64,000 bases of DNA from Parasphingorhabdus halotolerans (GTDB lineage: Bacteria; Pseudomonadota; Alphaproteobacteria; Sphingomonadales; Sphingomonadaceae). The stretch covers positions 682,001 to 746,000 of the forward strand of contig NZ_CP051217.1 in NCBI RefSeq assembly GCF_012516475.1. Direction: 5' to 3'. Within the stretch, counting starts at the first letter, position 1, and each line of letters begins with the position of its first letter. Both the position numbers and the translations under genes were made by a program. The notes beneath the pieces are model-generated. The model was not told where the DNA came from and did no database searches. It worked only from the letters and a program-made list of their open reading frames with translations. Shown piece by piece: positions 47,171 to 57,446 of this stretch.

Positions 47171-47361
47171 CAATCATTTCATAAGCCGGAAAGACGTTAA
47201 AGGCGAGTAAACACTGCTACGCCTGATCGCCGCGTCCATATTCGGGACAAATCCGGAAAATGTTTTAACACCGGGATAATTCAAGATAATTCGGGATGAT
47301 CTCGAAATATCATTGTCAGTATCGCGCCGGTCAGCCTAAACACGGGACGGAACATGTCAAA

Positions 47362-48630
47362 ATGAGCTCTCTTTCCCCCTTCCGGATATTTATCGCGATA
47401 TTGCTTACGATATTAGGCGCGTTGATTTCAGCGCAATCAGGCAGCACTCTTGCGCAAATTATCATTATGTCAGCGGCGGGGATAAGCGCAATCGCCATTG
47501 CGATATATGATAGTCCTGACAAACACATAGCCGACAAAATTCTTCTGGATCGCCAGAGAGAGCGCTACATCTCTCAAGGGCGCATTGAGGCCTACCAAAA
47601 CCTGATTGATCCTCTCAGTGATCCGGTCATGCTCATTCGCAATGCGAAAGTTGCGATGGCGAACGCGTCTGCCCGGAAAATTCTCGGCAACCACATTGTT
47701 GGAGAAGATGTCCGGGTGGCTATCCGTCACCCCGCAGCGGCTGATCGATTGGCAAATCCGGAAACCAATCATTCAGGAGAACCAATATTGCTGGTTGGTG
47801 TGGGAAGCGCCGAGCAGAGATGGGAACTCAGAATAAATTCACTCAATGATGGCCTCAAACTTGTCCAGCTTTCCGACCAGAGTAGCAGCTATGCTGCGGA
47901 GCGCATGCGGACCGATTTTGTTGCCAATGCCAGTCACGAGCTACGCACTCCGCTTGCCGCAATTAAGGGCTTTATAGAAACCTTGCAGAATCCGGCAGCC
48001 GGTAAGGATGATGATACAAGAGCCAGATTTCTTAAAATTATGTTCGACGAGGCAGACCGGATGCAACGACTGGTTGAGGATCTGATGTCGCTTTCGCGAA
48101 TCGAAGCAGAGAAGTTTCAGCTGCCAAATGAACCTGTCGATCTTTCGAAGTTAATAGCAGAATCCAAGGGTTTCTTTTTGAACAGTCGCGGCAAAAAAGA
48201 CCGGGATTATCTAGTCGATTTGCCAACTAACATGCCCTTCATAGTCGGTGACAGGTCTCAATTGGCGCAACTGATCCAGAATCTGGTGAGCAATGCATTT
48301 AAATATGGTAGGAAGGGGACACCCATAAAGGTTCACGCAACGATAAATCGATCAGGGGCGATATTGAAATTGTCCGTATCGGATCAAGGTGACGGGATCG
48401 CGCCCGAACATCTTACGCGATTAACCGAACGCTTTTATCGCGTCGATAAAGGCCGAAGCAAGGCAATTGGAGGCACGGGCCTCGGGCTGGCGATCGTAAA
48501 ACATATCGCTGAACGCCATGGAGGAAGATTAGAGATAAGTAGCGTTATCAGCCAGGGAACAACCGTATCCGTTTTCTTACCCATTGCCAAATCAGCCGCA
48601 GACAATGCGGATGTAACAAATGAGTCATAA
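47362..48630 (+). CDS. phoR: Phosphate regulon sensor kinase PhoR
   Basis: About 422 residues from ATG 47362. Two N-terminal hydrophobic segments are followed by a PAS-like region (VMLIRNAKVAMANASARKIL). The H-box is NASHELRTPLAAIKGF, the N-box NLVSNAFKYGRKG and the G-boxes SDQGDGIA and GGTGLGLAIVKHIAERHGG. Its position ahead of pstSCAB, phoU and phoB identifies it as PhoR. It would respond to phosphate through the Pst-PhoU complex. Confidence 0.94.
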   Translation: MSSLSPFRIFIAILLTILGALISAQSGSTLAQIIIMSAAGISAIAIAIYDSPDKHIADKILLDRQRERYISQGRIEAYQNLIDPLSDPVMLIRNAKVAMANASARKILGNHIVGEDVRVAIRHPAAADRLANPETNHSGEPILLVGVGSAEQRWELRINSLNDGLKLVQLSDQSSSYAAERMRTDFVANASHELRTPLAAIKGFIETLQNPAAGKDDDTRARFLKIMFDEADRMQRLVEDLMSLSRIEAEKFQLPNEPVDLSKLIAESKGFFLNSRGKKDRDYLVDLPTNMPFIVGDRSQLAQLIQNLVSNAFKYGRKGTPIKVHATINRSGAILKLSVSDQGDGIAPEHLTRLTERFYRVDKGRSKAIGGTGLGLAIVKHIAERHGGRLEISSVISQGTTVSVFLPIAKSAADNADVTNES

Positions 48631-48743
48631 AACCGTAATATCAGGGACATTGCGCGGGCCTAAAAATGACTCACTCGGACGGCAAATAGAAGCCACGATT
48701 CTGAGTATTTGATATTCTTATCTCAATTTACGGGGACTTCATA

Positions 48744-49784
48744 ATGTTGAAAAAAATCGCTCTAATAGCGGTATCGTCGCTTGCGCTTGCCGCTTGTCAG
48801 GATCAGGCATCTGGCGGCCAAGGTGGTACACGTAGCGAAATCAGAATCGTCGGTTCATCCACAGTTTTTCCTTTTGCTAAAGCGGTCGCCGAACAGTTCG
48901 CCGGCAGTGGCAACACTTCACCCATTCTGGAATCAACCGGAACCGGCGGCGGCATGAAATTATTTTGCGCTGGCGTTGGCGCAGACACACCAGATATTGC
49001 CAATGCTTCCCGGCGGATGAAGGCGTCCGAGTTTGAGGATTGCAAGAAAAATGGCGTGACCGATATCGTCGAAATCCAGATCGGAATCGACGGCATCGCC
49101 ATCGCACAAGCGAATGATGGCATAAAATTCGCTTTGACACCCAAGCAGGTTTATGAAGCGATCGCAGAAAAACCTTATGGCAAGAAGAATGAAACCAAGA
49201 AATGGTCAGACGTTGATTCATCTCTGCCAGATATCGCTATTAGTGTTTATGGCCCTCCCTCAACATCCGGTACCCGCGATGCGCTGACCGAACTGATCAT
49301 GGAAGTCGGATGTAAAACCGACGCCGCGACCAAAGCGCTTAAAGATTCCAACGAGGATGAGTATAAAGCGATCTGTCATGACGTGCGCGCAGACGGGGCC
49401 TATATTGATGCCGGTGAAAACGATAACCTCATTGTTCAGAAGCTGAAAGCCAATCCGAATAGCGTCGGTATTTTCGGTTATAGCTTCCTGGAGGAGAACA
49501 CCGATAGCGTTCGCGGCATTGCGGTCTCCGGCGTTGAACCGACTTATGATGCGATCGCATCTGGCAGTTATCCAGGCGCGCGACCCCTTTACATCTACAT
49601 GAAGAAACAACATGTCGGTGTCATTCCGGGCTTGGCGAATTATGTAACCGAATTCGTTAATGCAGGTGGCAAGGATGGCTATTTGGTTAAGGCTGGCCTT
49701 ATCGCATCTCCTGATGATATGCGTGCCAAAATGACGGAGGCGGCCAAGAGTCAGCCAACGTTGACCGGTTCAGAATTGAAATAA
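48744..49784 (+). CDS. pstS: Phosphate-binding lipoprotein of the Pst transporter
   Basis: A 346-residue protein. Lipobox SSLALAACQD, then the phosphate-binding IRIVGSSTVFPFAKAV and TGTGGGMKLFC at the N-terminus, and YGPPSTSGTRDALTEL. It captures phosphate in the periplasm for PstCA. It lies 113 bases after phoR. No clear Pho box is visible in 48631-48743. A hairpin lies right after the stop and could reduce pstCAB expression relative to pstS. Confidence 0.95.
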   Translation: MLKKIALIAVSSLALAACQDQASGGQGGTRSEIRIVGSSTVFPFAKAVAEQFAGSGNTSPILESTGTGGGMKLFCAGVGADTPDIANASRRMKASEFEDCKKNGVTDIVEIQIGIDGIAIAQANDGIKFALTPKQVYEAIAEKPYGKKNETKKWSDVDSSLPDIAISVYGPPSTSGTRDALTELIMEVGCKTDAATKALKDSNEDEYKAICHDVRADGAYIDAGENDNLIVQKLKANPNSVGIFGYSFLEENTDSVRGIAVSGVEPTYDAIASGSYPGARPLYIYMKKQHVGVIPGLANYVTEFVNAGGKDGYLVKAGLIASPDDMRAKMTEAAKSQPTLTGSELK

Positions 49785-49797
49785 TTACTACTAAAAT

Positions 49798-49825
49798 AGG
49801 GCCGCTGTTTCATCGCAGCGGCCCT
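49798..49825 (+). terminator. Strong hairpin after pstS (no T run)
   Basis: Perfect ten-base arms AGGGCCGCTG and CAGCGGCCCT around an 8-base loop. No T tract follows, so it is more likely an mRNA-stabilising or processing hairpin that favours pstS over the downstream genes than a full terminator. Confidence 0.65.
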
Positions 49826-49853
49826 GCTCTCAAATAAGGCATTTTGCTTTCCA

Positions 49854-51236
49854 GTGACAGGTTCCGCACTTTTTTTTCTTATCATCGGATTGGGCGGCAT
49901 TGCCTGGATATTTGGTCGTGCAAAAGCGCGCCGCTTTGCTGTCGTCAAATCAGACAGAAGCGCTATCCACTCGCGCCCGAACTATCACGGTTGGTATGTG
50001 GCGCTCTGGGCAATTGCACCGGCACTGGTCTTCCTGACGGTTTGGAATTTCACCAGTCCATCACTGATAACGGACGCAGCCCTCTCAAGTCCGGCAGCGG
50101 AACAACTACCCAAAGACTCGTTCGCCCGTGGCTCAATATTGGCGGAGGCGCGCGCAATCGCGAATGGCAATCAAGTCAAAGCATTCAACCCGCTCTCCCA
50201 ATCGATGGTCGAGCCCTATCGCGCTGCGACATCCTATTATCGGACTATCGGCGGTATCGCTGCAGCTTTGCTAGTTTTTGCCTTTGGCGTATTTGCCTGG
50301 CTTCGTGTCAAACCGGAGATGCGAGCGCGTACCAAGGTGGAACGCGTTACGATGATGGTACTTCTCTTTGCATCTCTCATCGCGATCGTAACCACAGTCG
50401 GAATTTTCCTGTCACTCATATTTGAGTCCGCCAGGTTTTTCTCCATGGTCTCGCCGATTGAATTTCTGTTCGGCACCGAATGGAACCCGAAAGCCGTTGC
50501 CGGGCCAAGAGGTCAGTCCGGTTTTGGCGCTATCCCATTATTCTGGGGAACGGTATTCATTGGCGCTATCATTGCAATGATCGTAGCAATCCCTCTGGGA
50601 TTGATGAGCGCCATATATCTTACACAATATGCGCATTCTAGCTTCCGGGCATGGATGAAGCCAATATTGGAAGTTCTCGCGGGTGTACCGACGGTGGTCT
50701 ACGGCTATTTTGCCGCGCTAACGGTTGCGCCCGCGCTTCGCGACTTTGCTGTCTCGATAGGCATATCAAGCGCGTCGTCAGAGTCCGCTTTGGCAGCTGG
50801 CGTTGTGATGGGGATTATGATTATTCCCTTCGTTTCTTCGATGGCCGATGATAGCATCGCCGCCGTGCCAAGCGCTATGCGCGACGGATCGCTGGCAATG
50901 GGCGCGACCAAAAGCGAGACGATCAAGAAAGTGCTTATTCCAGCCGCATTACCCGGTGTTGTCGGTGGTGTATTGCTGGCCGTCAGTCGGGCCATTGGTG
51001 AGACGATGATCGTGGTGATGGCGGCCGGACTTGCAGCCAATATGACTGCCAACCCGTTTCAGAGCGTCACCACCGTGACCACTCAAATTGTGCAACTTCT
51101 TACCGGCGATCAGGAATTTGATAGTCCAAAAACGCTCGCTGCCTTTGCCCTTGGCCTGGTGCTCTTCATCGTTACTTTACTGCTCAACCTGATCGCACTG
51201 CGCGTAGTTAAGAAATATCGGGAAGCTTATGAATAA
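49854..51236 (+). CDS. pstC: Phosphate ABC transporter permease PstC (elongated form)
   Basis: A 460-residue permease with a GTG start. The N-terminal extension has two or three extra membrane segments with a large periplasmic loop, as in alphaproteobacterial PstC; the classical protein is about 300 residues. The C-terminal permease core includes the EAA-like DGSLAMGATKSETIKKVLIPAALPG loop that contacts PstB. Its end overlaps the pstA start by 8 bases. Confidence 0.94.
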   Translation: MTGSALFFLIIGLGGIAWIFGRAKARRFAVVKSDRSAIHSRPNYHGWYVALWAIAPALVFLTVWNFTSPSLITDAALSSPAAEQLPKDSFARGSILAEARAIANGNQVKAFNPLSQSMVEPYRAATSYYRTIGGIAAALLVFAFGVFAWLRVKPEMRARTKVERVTMMVLLFASLIAIVTTVGIFLSLIFESARFFSMVSPIEFLFGTEWNPKAVAGPRGQSGFGAIPLFWGTVFIGAIIAMIVAIPLGLMSAIYLTQYAHSSFRAWMKPILEVLAGVPTVVYGYFAALTVAPALRDFAVSIGISSASSESALAAGVVMGIMIIPFVSSMADDSIAAVPSAMRDGSLAMGATKSETIKKVLIPAALPGVVGGVLLAVSRAIGETMIVVMAAGLAANMTANPFQSVTTVTTQIVQLLTGDQEFDSPKTLAAFALGLVLFIVTLLLNLIALRVVKKYREAYE

Positions 51237-52497
51237 CGCAGCCCAATCACCTGTCGACCCGACGCCTACCAACTGGCAAGGAGAGGCTATGCAGAAGCGC
51301 ATCAAAAAGCGCTATGCTTCCGAACGCCGGTTCAAGGCGATTGGACTTTGCGCAATCGTCCTTTCTGCAAGCTTTTTAGCATTTCTTCTGATTGTCATGG
51401 TGGGAAATGGATTTAAAGGATTTACCCAGACCGAACTGCCCCTCGAAGTCGACTTTCCAGCCCTTACTGGCAGCGCCAAAGCAAGCCAGTACGAAGGCGC
51501 CAATGCTGAAGCCAATATCAATTCTCTGGGCATGCAAAACATTATTGGCGCTGCCATAGACATTGAATATGGCAACGATGGATCCAGACTATTTTCAGCT
51601 GGAGCATGGCAAATTGCCAAAGCAGCCGTTCTTGAAAACCCCAAGCTGGTTGAGCAGAAAACGATATTATATCTTCCGGTAGAATCAGAAATAGATGTTG
51701 CTTATAAAGGCGACGGAAGCGACGGCGCAGAGAAGATAATCACGCAATTCGGCAACAAACTGAGCACCGGATTTAACTGGAATTTTCTTGGTAATTCAGA
51801 CGCCACCGATCCTATGCAAGTAGGCATATGGGGAGCCCTGAAGGGTTCGCTAATAACAATGTTCATAACCCTTTTGCTCGCTTTCCCGGTCGGCGTTTTG
51901 GCAGCGCTATATCTCGAAGAATATGCACCTAAAAACCGCTATACTGATCTAATAGAAGTATCGATTAACAACCTTGCGGCAGTACCATCCATCATCTTCG
52001 GCCTGCTCGGTTTAGCGGTTTTCCTCAACGTATTTGGCCTTCCGCGATCTGCTGCACTGGTCGGTGGCCTGACGCTCGCTTTAATGACCATGCCGGTGAT
52101 CGTCATATCGGGCCGAAATGCCATAAAGGCCGTTCCCCCTTCCATCCGTGAGGCAGCGCTAGGGATTGGTGCCAGCCCGATGCAAGTTGTTTTTCATCAT
52201 GTTCTGCCTCTTGCCCTGCCCGGAATATTAACCGGCACTATCATTGGCATGGCGCGCGCGCTCGGTGAGACCGCGCCACTTTTGATGATCGGGATGCGGG
52301 CCTTTATTGCGACGCCACCCAATGGCGTTACTGACCCTGCCACTGTTCTTCCCGTTCAAATTTTCTTATGGTCCGATGAAGTTAACCGCGGTTTTGTTGA
52401 GAAGACCTCGGCAGCCATAATCGTGCTGTTGCTCTTTTTGCTAACCATGAACGCAGTGGCAATTTATTTACGCAACCGCTTTGAAACCCGCTGGTAG
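51229..52497 (+). CDS. pstA: Phosphate ABC transporter permease PstA (DUF3333 N-terminus)
   Basis: A 422-residue permease. Residues 1-190 form a one-helix, largely periplasmic extension corresponding to DUF3333 of proteobacterial PstA; the permease core follows, with [27 protein letters not shown] as the coupling loop. It pairs with PstC to form the channel. It overlaps pstC and is followed by pstB after 8 bases. Confidence 0.94.
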   Translation: MNNAAQSPVDPTPTNWQGEAMQKRIKKRYASERRFKAIGLCAIVLSASFLAFLLIVMVGNGFKGFTQTELPLEVDFPALTGSAKASQYEGANAEANINSLGMQNIIGAAIDIEYGNDGSRLFSAGAWQIAKAAVLENPKLVEQKTILYLPVESEIDVAYKGDGSDGAEKIITQFGNKLSTGFNWNFLGNSDATDPMQVGIWGALKGSLITMFITLLLAFPVGVLAALYLEEYAPKNRYTDLIEVSINNLAAVPSIIFGLLGLAVFLNVFGLPRSAALVGGLTLALMTMPVIVISGRNAIKAVPPSIREAALGIGASPMQVVFHHVLPLALPGILTGTIIGMARALGETAPLLMIGMRAFIATPPNGVTDPATVLPVQIFLWSDEVNRGFVEKTSAAIIVLLLFLLTMNAVAIYLRNRFETRW

Positions 52498-52505
52498 GTG
52501 ACACA

Positions 52506-53348
52506 ATGAACGATAGTTTAAGCAGCGATATTTCTAATGAAAGCAATAGCATGACTGACGTTGAGCATAGCAAAATCTCTGCGGGAGAAGGTTCTCCGAA
52601 AATGACGACCCGCAATGTTGATGTCTTTTACGGCGACAAGCAGGCAATCAAAGATGTGTCCATCGATGTGAACATGGAAAATGTGACCGCATTTATCGGT
52701 CCTTCGGGCTGTGGGAAATCAACGTTTCTGCGTTGCCTTAACCGCATGAACGACACGATACCCATCGCTCGGGTGACCGGCGAAATAACGCTAGACGGCA
52801 ATGACATCTACGCGGCTAATATGGACGTGGTACAATTGCGGGCAAGGGTTGGCATGGTGTTTCAAAAACCTAATCCTTTTCCCAAATCAATCTATGACAA
52901 TATTGCATATGGGCCACGCATTCACGGGCTAGCGACGGGTAAGGAAGAACTGGATGAGATAGTCGAAAACTCTCTACAACGCGCTGGTTTATGGGGGGAA
53001 GTAAAAGATCGACTGCTCGATAGCGGCACCGCATTATCGGGCGGCCAGCAGCAGCGTCTTTGCATTGCGCGTGCCATTGCAGTTGATCCCGAAGTCATCC
53101 TGATGGACGAACCCTGTTCGGCATTGGATCCCATTGCCACAGCGAAGATCGAAGAGTTAATTCACGAGATCCGGGGCAAATATGCTATCGTAATCGTCAC
53201 ACACAATATGCAGCAGGCAGCCCGCGTTTCTCAACGCACCGCGTTTTTCCACCTCGGTGAGCTGATTGAATATGGTGTCACTTCGGATATTTTTACCAAT
53301 CCGAGACAAGAAAAAACCCGTGATTATATCACTGGCCGCTACGGCTGA
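52506..53348 (+). CDS. pstB: Phosphate ABC transporter ATPase
   Basis: A 280-residue ATPase. Walker [14 protein letters not shown]-loop VFQKPNPFP, signature [14 protein letters not shown] and Walker [19 protein letters not shown] lies 6 bases before the ATG; an internal ATG at 52551 would be closer to the usual family start. It energises phosphate uptake through PstCA. Confidence 0.96.
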   Translation: MNDSLSSDISNESNSMTDVEHSKISAGEGSPKMTTRNVDVFYGDKQAIKDVSIDVNMENVTAFIGPSGCGKSTFLRCLNRMNDTIPIARVTGEITLDGNDIYAANMDVVQLRARVGMVFQKPNPFPKSIYDNIAYGPRIHGLATGKEELDEIVENSLQRAGLWGEVKDRLLDSGTALSGGQQQRLCIARAIAVDPEVILMDEPCSALDPIATAKIEELIHEIRGKYAIVIVTHNMQQAARVSQRTAFFHLGELIEYGVTSDIFTNPRQEKTRDYITGRYG

Positions 53349-53371
53349 ATAGAACATAGGGATATCGAAAA

Positions 53372-54094
53372 ATGAACAGCGGCAATGAACATACCGTAAA
53401 AGCCTTCGATACGGACATTAACGAATTGCGCGGCATGGTCGCCGAGATTGGTGGCCGCAGTGAACAGGCGATTGCGAAAGCAATGCAGGCGTTGGAAAAA
53501 CATGACCTCGAACTAGCGAAGCAAGTGGTCGAGGATGACAAAATCATTGATGATCTGGAGCGCAGGATTGATGATCTAACCTTCCAGACGATCGCATTGC
53601 GGGCGCCAATGGCTGATGATTTGCGCGAACTAATTGCGACATTCAAGATTTCGGGGGTTGTCGAACGGATCGGCGATTACGCAAAAAATATAGCGAAGCG
53701 CGTTCCCTTGATCACTCAGAGCAAAACACTAGGGCCCATTTCGTTACTCCCTTCAATGTCAAAAGTGGCATCGGAACTGGTGCGAGATGCGCTCGAAGCA
53801 TTTGCCCGGCGAGACGCTGATCTGGCCGAAGAAGTCAGCGAACGGGATCAAATTGTTGATGATTTTTACACCAGCATCTTCCGAGCGACAATCACGCATA
53901 TGATCGAAAATCCCAAAACTATTGGCGAGGCCGCCCATCTTCTGTTCATTGCCAAAAACCTCGAAAGGATTGGTGATCACGCCACCAATGTCGCGGAAAT
54001 GGTATACTTCGCGGCGAAGGGCGAGCAAATGCCGGAACGCGATCGTGGCGATAGCCCCACCGATATTTGGGACGATGCCGAGGTCAAGAGTTAA
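53372..54094 (+). CDS. phoU: Phosphate signalling regulator PhoU
   Basis: A 240-residue helical protein of two PhoU repeats. Metal-binding E/D-xxx-D motifs are readable in DDKIIDDLERRIDDL and ERDQIVDDFYTSIF, and each repeat has RIGDYAKNIAKR or RIGDHATNVAEM. It couples Pst transport state to PhoR inhibition. Followed by phoB after two bases. Confidence 0.96.
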   Translation: MNSGNEHTVKAFDTDINELRGMVAEIGGRSEQAIAKAMQALEKHDLELAKQVVEDDKIIDDLERRIDDLTFQTIALRAPMADDLRELIATFKISGVVERIGDYAKNIAKRVPLITQSKTLGPISLLPSMSKVASELVRDALEAFARRDADLAEEVSERDQIVDDFYTSIFRATITHMIENPKTIGEAAHLLFIAKNLERIGDHATNVAEMVYFAAKGEQMPERDRGDSPTDIWDDAEVKS

Positions 54095-54096
54095 CA

Positions 54097-54795
54097 ATGC
54101 CCAATGCTAAACTTCTTCTGGTTGAGGATGATGCCGCTCTCGCGGAACTATTGTCCTGGAACTTCAAGAAAGAGGAATATGACGTAATCCACACGCCAGA
54201 TGGCGAAGAAGCGCTGCTACTGGTCAAAGAGCATAGACCGGACGTCATATTGCTCGACTGGATGGTTGAAAATCTGTCGGGAATTGAAGTTTGCAGACGA
54301 CTGAGAAGGTCTTCTGATACGGCCAATATCCCGATTATCATGCTCACCGCACGTGGAGAAGAGGAAGATAAAATTCGTGGCCTTGAAACTGGCGCAGATG
54401 ATTATGTTACCAAGCCATTTAGCCCTAGAGAACTGGTCGCCAGAGTGAAAGCCGTACTCAGGCGTGTCCGCCCTGCCCTCGCCGGTGAAAAACTGGTATT
54501 CGGTGATGTCGAGATGGACACCGTCGGCCACAAAGTAAAACGTTCTGACAAGGCCGTTGCGCTTGGTCCAACCGAATTTCGGTTGCTCCGTCATTTTCTG
54601 GAGCATCCTGATTGGGTTTTCTCCCGCGAACGCCTACTGGACAGCGTTTGGGGACAGGATAGCGAGATTGAGTTGCGAACTGTCGATGTCCATATCCGCA
54701 GGTTACGCAAAGCGTTAAATGCTAACGGCGGTGCGGATATTATTCGCACTGTTCGGTCTGCCGGCTATGCGCTGGATTCTGATTGCGCAGCCTAG
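54097..54795 (+). CDS. phoB: Phosphate regulon response regulator PhoB
   Basis: A 232-residue OmpR-type regulator. The receiver has VEDDAALAELL, phosphoacceptor in ILLDWMVENLSG (about residue 54) and Lys in VTKPFSPREL. The winged helix has VKRSDKAVALGPTEFRLLRHFLEHP and RRLRKALNANGGADIIRTVRSAGY. Separated from its kinase gene phoR by the pst-phoU genes, an order common in alphaproteobacteria. The transcript ends at the terminator at 54821. Confidence 0.96.
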   Translation: MPNAKLLLVEDDAALAELLSWNFKKEEYDVIHTPDGEEALLLVKEHRPDVILLDWMVENLSGIEVCRRLRRSSDTANIPIIMLTARGEEEDKIRGLETGADDYVTKPFSPRELVARVKAVLRRVRPALAGEKLVFGDVEMDTVGHKVKRSDKAVALGPTEFRLLRHFLEHPDWVFSRERLLDSVWGQDSEIELRTVDVHIRRLRKALNANGGADIIRTVRSAGYALDSDCAA

Positions 54796-54820
54796 CTTCA
54801 GATTGCTACAAAAGCACGCA

Positions 54821-54851
54821 AAAAAGGGGCTGGTTCCAACCAGCCCCTTTT
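54821..54851. terminator. Bidirectional terminator between phoB and the porin
   Basis: AAAAAGGGGCTGG and CCAGCCCCTTTT pair almost perfectly around TTCCA-A, with A and T tracts at both ends, so it can stop transcription from both sides. Confidence 0.93.
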
Positions 54852-54874
54852 CCGTTCTTGCGGAATATAATATT

Positions 54875-56230
54875 CTAGAAGGATATTTGTGCGCGAGCAC
54901 CAAATACGTCTACGGAATAATCACTGGGAGCCCCTGCGACGATGCCAAACGCATTACCATATTCAAGGTGGCCATAGTTCAACAGAAACCGGACATAGTC
55001 GATCGGTGTCCATATCAGCGACGCCATATAACCGTCCTGGGTGCCACCTATGATACCTGCGTCCACCAAATCCAGCCGATCATAACGGACATTGACTTGC
55101 CAAGCGCCTAGCCCGCCACTTCCCACCGGGTTGCTAACCTTGACGCCTTTGAAGACGCCGCCTTTATATTCCCGTTTGTCATCCGTCAGGAACAGGCCAG
55201 CCTCAATGGATCCGCCGAAAAACGTCGGGTTGGCCATGCCGGTGCGACTAACTTTAGCCCAATGAGTCTCCGCCGCGGCGTGAAACCGGCCAGAGATGAC
55301 GGCCGCTTCCAGACCATAGCTGGTCTCGCTCGTCGCGCCTGTAATATTACCGGTATTGATGAAACGCGTGTCAACACTGTGGATCAATGGTCTCTGGCGA
55401 TAACGGACCGATGTGATCGTGTCGCCAAGATCGCGCCAATGCGCTGATCCGCCAAAGTGCAATTGCGTATCGCCGAATTTTGGGGCGTAGACAATGCGTC
55501 CGTCAAATCCGATGCTGTCATTGGCGCCGTTCAGATCACTTAAATTATCTGTGAAGACACCGCCTTGAATCAACGCGTCACCTGATTCTATTTGGGCTGA
55601 AACGCCAACTTTGCGCTCGAAACCGAAAGCATCGGTAAATGCGGAACGCTCGATAAAGCTGGTGTCGTTTGAGCTGGAGAGCTCTTCCAGCGATTGAAAG
55701 TTATTGTGCTGGCCAACAATAACAGCGAGGTTGCCTTTGCTGTATTCAAGATAAGCGTCGGTAAGTTCTACTCCATCAGCAAAATCAGCCTCAATCTTAT
55801 ATCCGAAACCGCCAGGAATTGTCCCTTGAACGCCCAAACGAATACGACGTGCTTCGTTCGAAAAGCCTTCGTCAGGAGTATTTATTGCCGATGGCGCTGA
55901 AAGGCTTGCAAAATCAAACAAAGCGCGGCCTCGCGGCTTGAAGCTCCAGCCGTCATCCGATTTAATTTCCGGCGCGCCTTTCCACTTTATGGAATTTTCG
56001 CTCCTGGCCTGCGCTACTTTTTCAACCGCAGCAACCTGCTCGGTTTGCGCCTGTTGAACGGTTTCGACATTGCTGAGTTTTGCGCGCAGTGACACGACTT
56101 CCTGTTCCAGCTGGTTCAACCGGTCGAGAAGCGCTGACGCTTCTTCGTTTGTGATTGGAGCAGCCTGAGCCTGCAGTGGCAAAAAGGCAGCGATAGCAGC
56201 ACCGGCACATATTACAGCTTTTAATTTCAT
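54875..56230 (-). CDS. OprO/OprP-type outer membrane porin, probably phosphate-selective
   Basis: A 451-residue protein. Signal peptide (GAAIAAFLPLQAQAAP), then a coiled-coil heptad stretch (LLDRLNQLEQEVVSLRAKL) as in OprP trimer caps, then a beta-barrel with EARRIRLGVQGTIPGGFGYKIEAD, a segment shared with OprO/OprP. The last residue is Phe, the outer-membrane insertion signal. It is convergent with phoB, and a possible Pho box lies upstream. Polyphosphate or phosphate uptake is inferred from family and context. Confidence 0.87.
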   Translation of the reverse strand: MKLKAVICAGAAIAAFLPLQAQAAPITNEEASALLDRLNQLEQEVVSLRAKLSNVETVQQAQTEQVAAVEKVAQARSENSIKWKGAPEIKSDDGWSFKPRGRALFDFASLSAPSAINTPDEGFSNEARRIRLGVQGTIPGGFGYKIEADFADGVELTDAYLEYSKGNLAVIVGQHNNFQSLEELSSSNDTSFIERSAFTDAFGFERKVGVSAQIESGDALIQGGVFTDNLSDLNGANDSIGFDGRIVYAPKFGDTQLHFGGSAHWRDLGDTITSVRYRQRPLIHSVDTRFINTGNITGATSETSYGLEAAVISGRFHAAAETHWAKVSRTGMANPTFFGGSIEAGLFLTDDKREYKGGVFKGVKVSNPVGSGGLGAWQVNVRYDRLDLVDAGIIGGTQDGYMASLIWTPIDYVRFLLNYGHLEYGNAFGIVAGAPSDYSVDVFGARAQISF

Positions 56231-56308
56231 GGGAGAGCATTCCTGGTCAATTGTTACTTGCTTGAGGACTGCTTTATGAATTTTTCATTTCCGTAAGAAG
56301 TCAATCAT

Positions 56309-56326
56309 GTTGCAGTTTTTTGACAA
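56309..56326 (-). promoter_or_regulatory. Weak Pho box candidate upstream of the porin
   Basis: Read on the minus strand: TTGTCAA, four bases, CTGCAAC, the spacing of the CTGTCAT-N4-CTGTCAT consensus with 9 of 14 matches. It lies about 80 bases before the porin ATG. Fit is moderate and the region is AT-rich. Confidence 0.3.
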
Positions 56327-56361
56327 AAGATATCCCGTGCAGAAAATTCGTCGATTGTTTT

Positions 56362-56718
56362 CTAATCGGACACCAGCTTCATCAACCTGCGTTCCAGCGG
56401 GGCCAAAACGCCAGCAAGATCCTCACCACGTTTCAACATTTGTCCATGCTCGCCATGAAGAGACCACATTCCCTGACGATTCCGATCGGCGGGTCGTTTT
56501 TCAATGCGGATTTGCGGCCGTTCTGACGCCCGCTTGAAAGCTGCGAAAATGGCGGCATCTTTACCCATATCAATGGCATAGTCGCGCCAGTTACCGGCTG
56601 CCACCATGCGGCCATATAAATTTAATATCCGGTTCAGCTCTTTTCGATCAAATCCAACTTGCAATGCCCGGCTATTACTATCCGGGAATATCGCGATATT
56701 GGATCCGAAATGTCGCAC
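56362..56718 (-). CDS. DUF2794 protein
   Basis: A 118-residue protein with a GTG start sharing one base with the epsC stop (TAGTG). Family signature: ELNRILNLYGRMVAAGNWRDYAID, then FAAFKRASERPQIRIEK and RQGMWSLHGEHGQMLKRG. The function of DUF2794 is unknown; it is widespread in alphaproteobacteria. Coupled to the serine acetyltransferase. Confidence 0.85.
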   Translation of the reverse strand: MRHFGSNIAIFPDSNSRALQVGFDRKELNRILNLYGRMVAAGNWRDYAIDMGKDAAIFAAFKRASERPQIRIEKRPADRNRQGMWSLHGEHGQMLKRGEDLAGVLAPLERRLMKLVSD

Positions 56719-57446
56719 TAATTGCTATCTCCACCAGACTTTGCTTTACCGACTTTGGCAGGTTCGTCGTGCGCGACATCTTTGTTGTCCCGCTCTTCGG
56801 CATAGGCAGCGATACGTCTTTGCAACTGCTCCATCTCACATTGTAATATTTCAAGCTTTTGCGTGGCAGGATCGAAAACTTCACTGCATGGTGTGCCATA
56901 GGGAACAAAATCTTTTTGATATTGCTCAGCTTCGACAAGAGTTGGCCGAGCACGCACACCTACCATAGTCGCACCTTCTGGCACGTCTTGCGTTACAACA
57001 GCATTCGCTCCGATACGCGCGCGTTTGCCTACAGTAATGGGACCGAGTATCTGCGCACCTGATCCCAAAATTGCGTCATCCTCGATAGTAGGATGGCGCT
57101 TGCCGCCCACGCCGTTCGTTGGGTTGGTGCCGCCAAGCGTTACACACTGGTAAATTGTTACATTATCGCCAATCTCAGCCGTTTCGCCGATGACGGAAAA
57201 CCCGTGGTCTATAAATAAATGACGCCCGATTTTTGCACCCGGATGAATATCAATTCCTGTGAACAGGCGCGCGAAATGATTCACAAATCGCGCCACGAAA
57301 TAGAGTTCGCCACGAAAAAGCCAATGGGCGACGCGGTGGAGACCAATGGCCAGAACGCCAGGATATAAGAGTATCTCCCAGCGTGATCTCGGCGCGGGAT
57401 CGCGGGCTTTAATAGAATCCAAATATCGACCCAGTTCTCGCAACAT
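56718..57446 (-). CDS. epsC: Serine O-acetyltransferase (EpsC type)
   Basis: A 242-residue protein from ATG 57446 with a GGAGA ribosome site. Hexapeptide repeats form a left-handed helix: GIDIHPGAKIGRHLFIDHG, IGETAEIGDNVTIYQ, GGKRHPTIEDDAILGSGA. The basic Asp-His catalytic context DHGFSVIGE is present. It makes O-acetylserine for cysteine synthesis. Its C-terminal extension is charged. Coupled to the DUF2794 gene and divergent from oxyR. Confidence 0.92.
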   Translation of the reverse strand: MLRELGRYLDSIKARDPAPRSRWEILLYPGVLAIGLHRVAHWLFRGELYFVARFVNHFARLFTGIDIHPGAKIGRHLFIDHGFSVIGETAEIGDNVTIYQCVTLGGTNPTNGVGGKRHPTIEDDAILGSGAQILGPITVGKRARIGANAVVTQDVPEGATMVGVRARPTLVEAEQYQKDFVPYGTPCSEVFDPATQKLEILQCEMEQLQRRIAAYAEERDNKDVAHDEPAKVGKAKSGGDSN

